This document shows positions 7,137 to 9,685 of a stretch of DNA of 9,685 bases, one piece after another. Under the pieces are notes generated by a model, which saw only the letters and a program-made list of their open reading frames with translations, made no database searches and was not told the origin of the DNA. The first letter of the stretch is position 1, and each line of letters opens with the position of its first letter. Source of the stretch: Candidatus Schekmanbacteria bacterium. Its GTDB lineage: Bacteria > Schekmanbacteria > GWA2-38-11 > J061. The position numbers and the translations under genes were made by a program. The DNA lies in NCBI GenBank assembly GCA_003695725.1, contig RFHX01000089.1, positions 1 to 9,685 on the forward strand. Direction: 5' to 3'.

Positions 7137-7152
7137 AGCAAGAAGCGTGCCA
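7137..7152 (-). promoter_or_regulatory. Sigma-54 (-24/-12) promoter driving the flgB operon
   Basis: The minus strand reads TGGCACGCTTCTTGCT. This matches the sigma-54 consensus TGGCACG-N4-TTGCW at every defined position, with exactly ten bases between the -24 GG (7151-7150) and the -12 GC (7139-7138). Transcription should start near 7127, about 25 bases before the flgB ATG. It points at the flgB operon and lies just downstream of a gene for a GAFTGA-containing sigma-54 activator, so regulation by that protein is the natural inference. Confidence 0.93.
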
Positions 7153-7238
7153 TATCGTTGAGATGAGCAAAAATAATCTTTTCTCTTTGTAACTCACTGT
7201 ATTTTTTAGTTTTTTAGAGTTTTGAAAATTTTTATAAT

Positions 7239-7260
7239 ACTTCCTCATTATTGACTTCCT
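7239..7260 (-). repeat. Two AGGAAGT direct repeats, 15 bases apart; candidate activator sites
   Basis: The minus strand carries AGGAAGT at 7260-7254 and again at 7245-7239, in similar contexts (AAGGAAGTCAATAAT and GAGGAAGTATTAT). They lie about 90-120 bases upstream of the sigma-54 element, a usual distance for enhancer binding protein sites. The 7-base repeat is seen directly; a role as binding site is inference. A short ATAAT/ATTAT inverted repeat (7234-7251) overlaps the second copy. Confidence 0.4.
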
Positions 7261-7282
7261 TATCCAATCTGGAATTTTTTAC

Positions 7283-7312
7283 CTCTACTGCGGGATTTTT
7301 TTTCCTGTAGAG
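7283..7312. repeat. Inverted repeat CTCTAC...GTAGAG upstream of the flgB promoter
   Basis: The arms CTCTAC (7283-7288) and GTAGAG (7307-7312) are perfectly complementary, with an 18-base spacer that contains GGA and TCC around an eight-T run (7296-7303). It lies just after the response regulator stop and about 155 bases upstream of the -12 element. Neither strand has a T-run directly after the stem, so it is a poor intrinsic terminator. An upstream activating site for the NtrC-type regulator is the alternative, or it may have no function. Confidence 0.45.
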
Positions 7313-7325
7313 TTGTTTCACGAAC

Positions 7326-8663
7326 TCAGGAATTTATTTGATATTCTTTGAGCTTATTTCTCAAAGTCCTGATGCTTATTTGAAGCATATTTGCAGCTTT
7401 TGTGCGATTTCCCTCTGTTTTTTTCAATGTGCTCAGGATCAGTTTTTTCTCCATTTCTTTGATGGTCATATTGTCTCCAATTTCAAATGATGTATCATCG
7501 TGTTCATCCTGATAATCAAAAAGAAGGTGCTTCGGTTCAATTTTTTCATCTTCGCAAAGAAGCACTGCTCTCTCGATGAGATTTTCAAGCTCTCTCACAT
7601 TTCCGGGCCAAGAGTGATTCTCAAGAGCAGAAACAGCTTTATCTGTTAAAATGATTTCAGGTTTCCCATTTTTTTCGCAGGAACGTTTGAGAAAATATTC
7701 TGCTAAAACTTTGATATCATCTTTCCTTTTCCTCAAAGGGATGATCTTTAATGGTATTACATTAAGGCGGAAAAAGAGGTCTTGGCGGAATTCTCCCTTT
7801 TTTATGTGTTCTTTAATATCTCTGTTTGTTGTAGCTATGATTCTGACATCTGTCTTTATGGGTTTTTTACCACCTACACGATCTATTTCACCTTCTTGAA
7901 GCACCCGCAAAAGTTTTGCTTGAAGTGAAAATTTCATTTCTGTGATTTCATCAAGAAGCAAAGTTCCGCCGTTTGCCAATTCAAATTTTCCCTCTTTTTT
8001 GCTGATAGCGCCAGTAAATGCACCTTTTTCATGACCAAAAAGTTCACTTTCAAGCAATCCTTCAGGCAATGATGCACAGTTTACTGCTATGAAGGGCATA
8101 TCTTTCCTGTTGCTGTTGTTGTGTATGTAGCGGGCAAGAAGCTCTTTTCCTGTTCCGCTTTCCCCCTGAATTAGAACTGTCGCATTGCTGTTTGCAACTG
8201 ATTTTGCAAATGAGAGTATTTTTAATAATTCTTTGTTTTGAGTTATAAATGGCTTTTCTTCAGAATTAGATGAATTGTTATTAGAAATATTTTCACTTTG
8301 CTTTTTTGCAAGGACCTTCTTTATTACTTTATTTATTAGATCAAAAGAAAAAGGTTTGAGTATATAATCGTCTGCTCCTCTTTTCATAGCTGCAACCGCA
8401 TTTTCCACACTTCCATGGGCTGTAATCAGAACAACAGCAGTCTGAGGAGAAAAGGTTTTTATTTGATTAAGAAGTGATACTCCATCCATCTTAGGCATTC
8501 TTACATCGGTTACGATGAGGTCATAGCTGCGATGTCTGATTTTGTTTATAGCCTCATATCCATCTGAAGCAGACTCTACTTCATAGCCTCCAATGCTGAT
8601 TGCTTTGGATAGGGCTATCCTCATTTCTGTTTCGTCATCAACGACTAATATGTTCTTTTTCAT
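7326..8663 (-). CDS. Sigma-54-dependent NtrC-family response regulator (FlrC/FleR-like flagellar activator)
   Basis: This 445-residue protein has three domains. The receiver (1-120) has acidic pocket residues D9 and D10, phosphorylation site D53, T81 and K103. The AAA+ domain (about 140-375) has Walker A GESGTGKE (167-174), the sigma-54 contact loop GAFTGA (214-219), Walker [10 protein letters not shown] (232-240) and WPGNVREL (352-359). The C-terminal Fis-type HTH (about 400-445) reads [20 protein letters not shown]. Such proteins bind enhancers and, once phosphorylated, use ATP to open sigma-54 promoters. Its ATG overlaps the kinase stop (ATGA), with a strong GGAGGAGG site at 8671-8678 seven bases upstream, so the two are co-translated partners. 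Position beside a sigma-54 promoter for rod genes points to a flagellar regulator such as FlrC, FleR or FlgR; orthology to one of these cannot be settled here. Confidence 0.95.
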   Translation of the reverse strand: MKKNILVVDDETEMRIALSKAISIGGYEVESASDGYEAINKIRHRSYDLIVTDVRMPKMDGVSLLNQIKTFSPQTAVVLITAHGSVENAVAAMKRGADDYILKPFSFDLINKVIKKVLAKKQSENISNNNSSNSEEKPFITQNKELLKILSFAKSVANSNATVLIQGESGTGKELLARYIHNNSNRKDMPFIAVNCASLPEGLLESELFGHEKGAFTGAISKKEGKFELANGGTLLLDEITEMKFSLQAKLLRVLQEGEIDRVGGKKPIKTDVRIIATTNRDIKEHIKKGEFRQDLFFRLNVIPLKIIPLRKRKDDIKVLAEYFLKRSCEKNGKPEIILTDKAVSALENHSWPGNVRELENLIERAVLLCEDEKIEPKHLLFDYQDEHDDTSFEIGDNMTIKEMEKKLILSTLKKTEGNRTKAANMLQISIRTLRNKLKEYQINS

Positions 8664-9685
8664 TTCATTGCCTCCTCCATAGTAAGAGGAAAGAAAACTT
8701 TAAAGGTTGTTCCTTCCCCTACAATACTTTGTACCTCAATATGCCCTCTATGTGCTTCTACGATATTGTTTACGATTGAGAGTCCAATTCCTGCTTTTTT
8801 AATTTTTGTTGAAAAGAATGGTAAAAAGATCTTTTCTAAATTTTCTGGAGGGATTCCGCATCCTGTATCGGAAATTGTTATTACATAAGCGCCTGAAGGA
8901 TAATCTTTTAGATTGTCTTCGAGTTTGGCATTTACTTCTAATATTCCTCCCTCCTGCATTGCTTGAATTGCATTGAGTATTAAATTCAAAAGGGCTTGTT
9001 TGGCAAGCTCGATATCAAGTGTAATGTAATGAGTCATACCGGGAAAATTCTTAATTAATACTACATTGTTATGTTCGAGGAGATGTTTGATAGAGTCTAA
9101 AAAGTCGTTTAATGCTGAATTAATATCAACTTTATTGAATGAAGGTTTAGGCGGATTTGAAAAAATCATAAGATTAGATATGACGCATTCGAGTTTTTTT
9201 ACAGCTGTTAGGATATGGTCAGAAAATTGTTCTAATTCGTCCGGTGAAATTAGGTCAGACTTTATCATCGATGCAAATAATTCGATACTACCTAATGGAT
9301 TTCTTATTTCATGAGCCATTGCGCCGGCTATTTCACCCATTGCCCGTAGCTTGTTTGTCCTTTCGTTGTGTATGATTTTTTCTCTTTTCTTGAAATGGTA
9401 AGGCTCAATAACCAATACTTTGCCTGCATATGAGGCATTTTTGTCGTATAGAGGCAGGGAATATAAAAAGGCGGTTATTCTTTTGTCTTTTTTATTTATG
9501 TCTATCTTCAGTTGTCCCTTTTTTGAAATCCTATCTAAATCTATGTCACTATTTGTGATTATTTTTAGTAATTCATCTATTGTATATTTTTCAATTTTCT
9601 TTCTTTCTAAACCAGTTAAATTTAGGAAGGCATCATTGTAATCTATGATTGCATTTTCTTTGTCTATTACAATTAGCCCTTTTAG
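8660..9685 (-). CDS. PAS-domain sensor histidine kinase (FlrB/FleS-like), 5' end beyond window
   Basis: The frame is open from the TGA at 8662-8660 to the right edge, giving 341 visible residues without the true start. Residues 1-95 look like a PAS domain (KGLIVIDKENAIIDYNDAFL near the start, then a KVLVIEPYHF strand leading into a linker). The HisKA helix has the phospho-acceptor in AMAHEIRNPLGSIELF, His at visible residue 125. The HATPase domain has the N box LLNLILNAIQAM (232-243), G1 DTGCGIP (273-279), F box FLPFF (287-291) and G2 AGIGL (298-302). Asn at H+4 fits the E-x-x-N/T motif linked to phosphatase activity. No membrane segment is visible, so a cytoplasmic kinase like FlrB is likely. 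The TTG at 9415 is internal: it lies in the last PAS strand, and the coding frame continues upstream of it. It overlaps the response regulator start by four bases. Confidence 0.94.
   Translation of the reverse strand, partial: LKGLIVIDKENAIIDYNDAFLNLTGLERKKIEKYTIDELLKIITNSDIDLDRISKKGQLKIDINKKDKRITAFLYSLPLYDKNASYAGKVLVIEPYHFKKREKIIHNERTNKLRAMGEIAGAMAHEIRNPLGSIELFASMIKSDLISPDELEQFSDHILTAVKKLECVISNLMIFSNPPKPSFNKVDINSALNDFLDSIKHLLEHNNVVLIKNFPGMTHYITLDIELAKQALLNLILNAIQAMQEGGILEVNAKLEDNLKDYPSGAYVITISDTGCGIPPENLEKIFLPFFSTKIKKAGIGLSIVNNIVEAHRGHIEVQSIVGEGTTFKVFFPLTMEEAMK

Larger units (their letters stand above)
7102..7325. other. 224-base intergenic control region between the response regulator and flgB
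   Basis: No coding sequence is apparent. Reading on the minus strand from the regulator stop, it contains an inverted repeat (7283-7312), two AGGAAGT direct repeats (7239-7260), an AT-rich section with A-tracts (about 7195-7235), a consensus sigma-54 promoter (7137-7152) and the flgB leader with its ribosome binding site. I see no convincing intrinsic terminator, so transcripts from the regulator gene may continue into flgB. The layout of activator sites roughly 90-160 bases upstream of a -24/-12 promoter, with flexible AT-rich DNA between, is typical of sigma-54 control regions. Confidence 0.8.

Noticed and set aside
7283-7312. Intrinsic terminator of the response regulator gene
   Set aside because: The stem has only six perfect pairs, an 18-base loop, and no T-run directly after it on either strand; the T-run is inside the loop.
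8660-9415. Kinase gene starting at TTG 9415
   Set aside because: The frame continues without a stop for 90 more codons with PAS-like sequence, so the TTG is an internal Leu codon.
9420-9641. Plus-strand frame of 73 codons near the right edge
   Set aside because: The opposite strand here encodes the PAS domain of the kinase continuously, so this frame is a shadow.

Overview
The window is an AT-rich bacterial flagellar locus. Every gene I can support lies on the minus strand, so transcription runs from the right edge (9685) to the left edge (1). The organism is probably a diderm bacterium using sigma-54 flagellar control, such as a deltaproteobacterium-like, Nitrospirota-like or candidate-phylum lineage. 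That placement is an inference from gene order, the sigma-54 circuitry and base composition; no marker in the window fixes the taxonomy.

Region 1 (9685 to 7326) is a two-component system. It has a cytoplasmic-looking PAS/HisKA/HATPase histidine kinase cut by the window edge, joined by an ATGA overlap to an NtrC-family response regulator. The regulator has receiver, sigma-54 AAA+ (with GAFTGA) and Fis-type HTH domains. By context they correspond to FlrB/FlrC or FleS/FleR.

Region 2 (7325 to 7102) is a 224-base control region. It carries a perfect sigma-54 -24/-12 element reading toward flgB, and upstream of it a 6-bp-arm inverted repeat and a pair of 7-bp direct repeats that are candidate activator sites.

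Region 3 (7101 to 1) is a tightly packed operon: flgB, flgC, fliE, fliF, fliG, fliH, fliI, fliJ, a MotE/YlxF-like membrane-anchored coiled-coil protein, and the start of a probable fliK. Gaps are 0 to about 22 bases or small overlaps. In order these encode proximal rod proteins, the MS-ring/rod adapter, the MS ring, the rotor switch protein, the three cytoplasmic export ATPase components (FliH, FliI, FliJ), a stator/rotor-associated protein and a probable hook-length regulator.

The likely logic is that the kinase phosphorylates the NtrC-type activator, which works with sigma-54 at the promoter just downstream of its own gene to switch on the rod, MS-ring and export-ATPase genes. I found no mobile elements, RNA genes or CRISPR, and no genuinely unknown system. 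The most interesting points are the complete activator-to-promoter arrangement, the candidate enhancer repeats, the likely TTG start of fliH, the kinase's extension as a PAS domain to the window edge, and the FliG-like helical domain of the MotE/YlxF-like protein.
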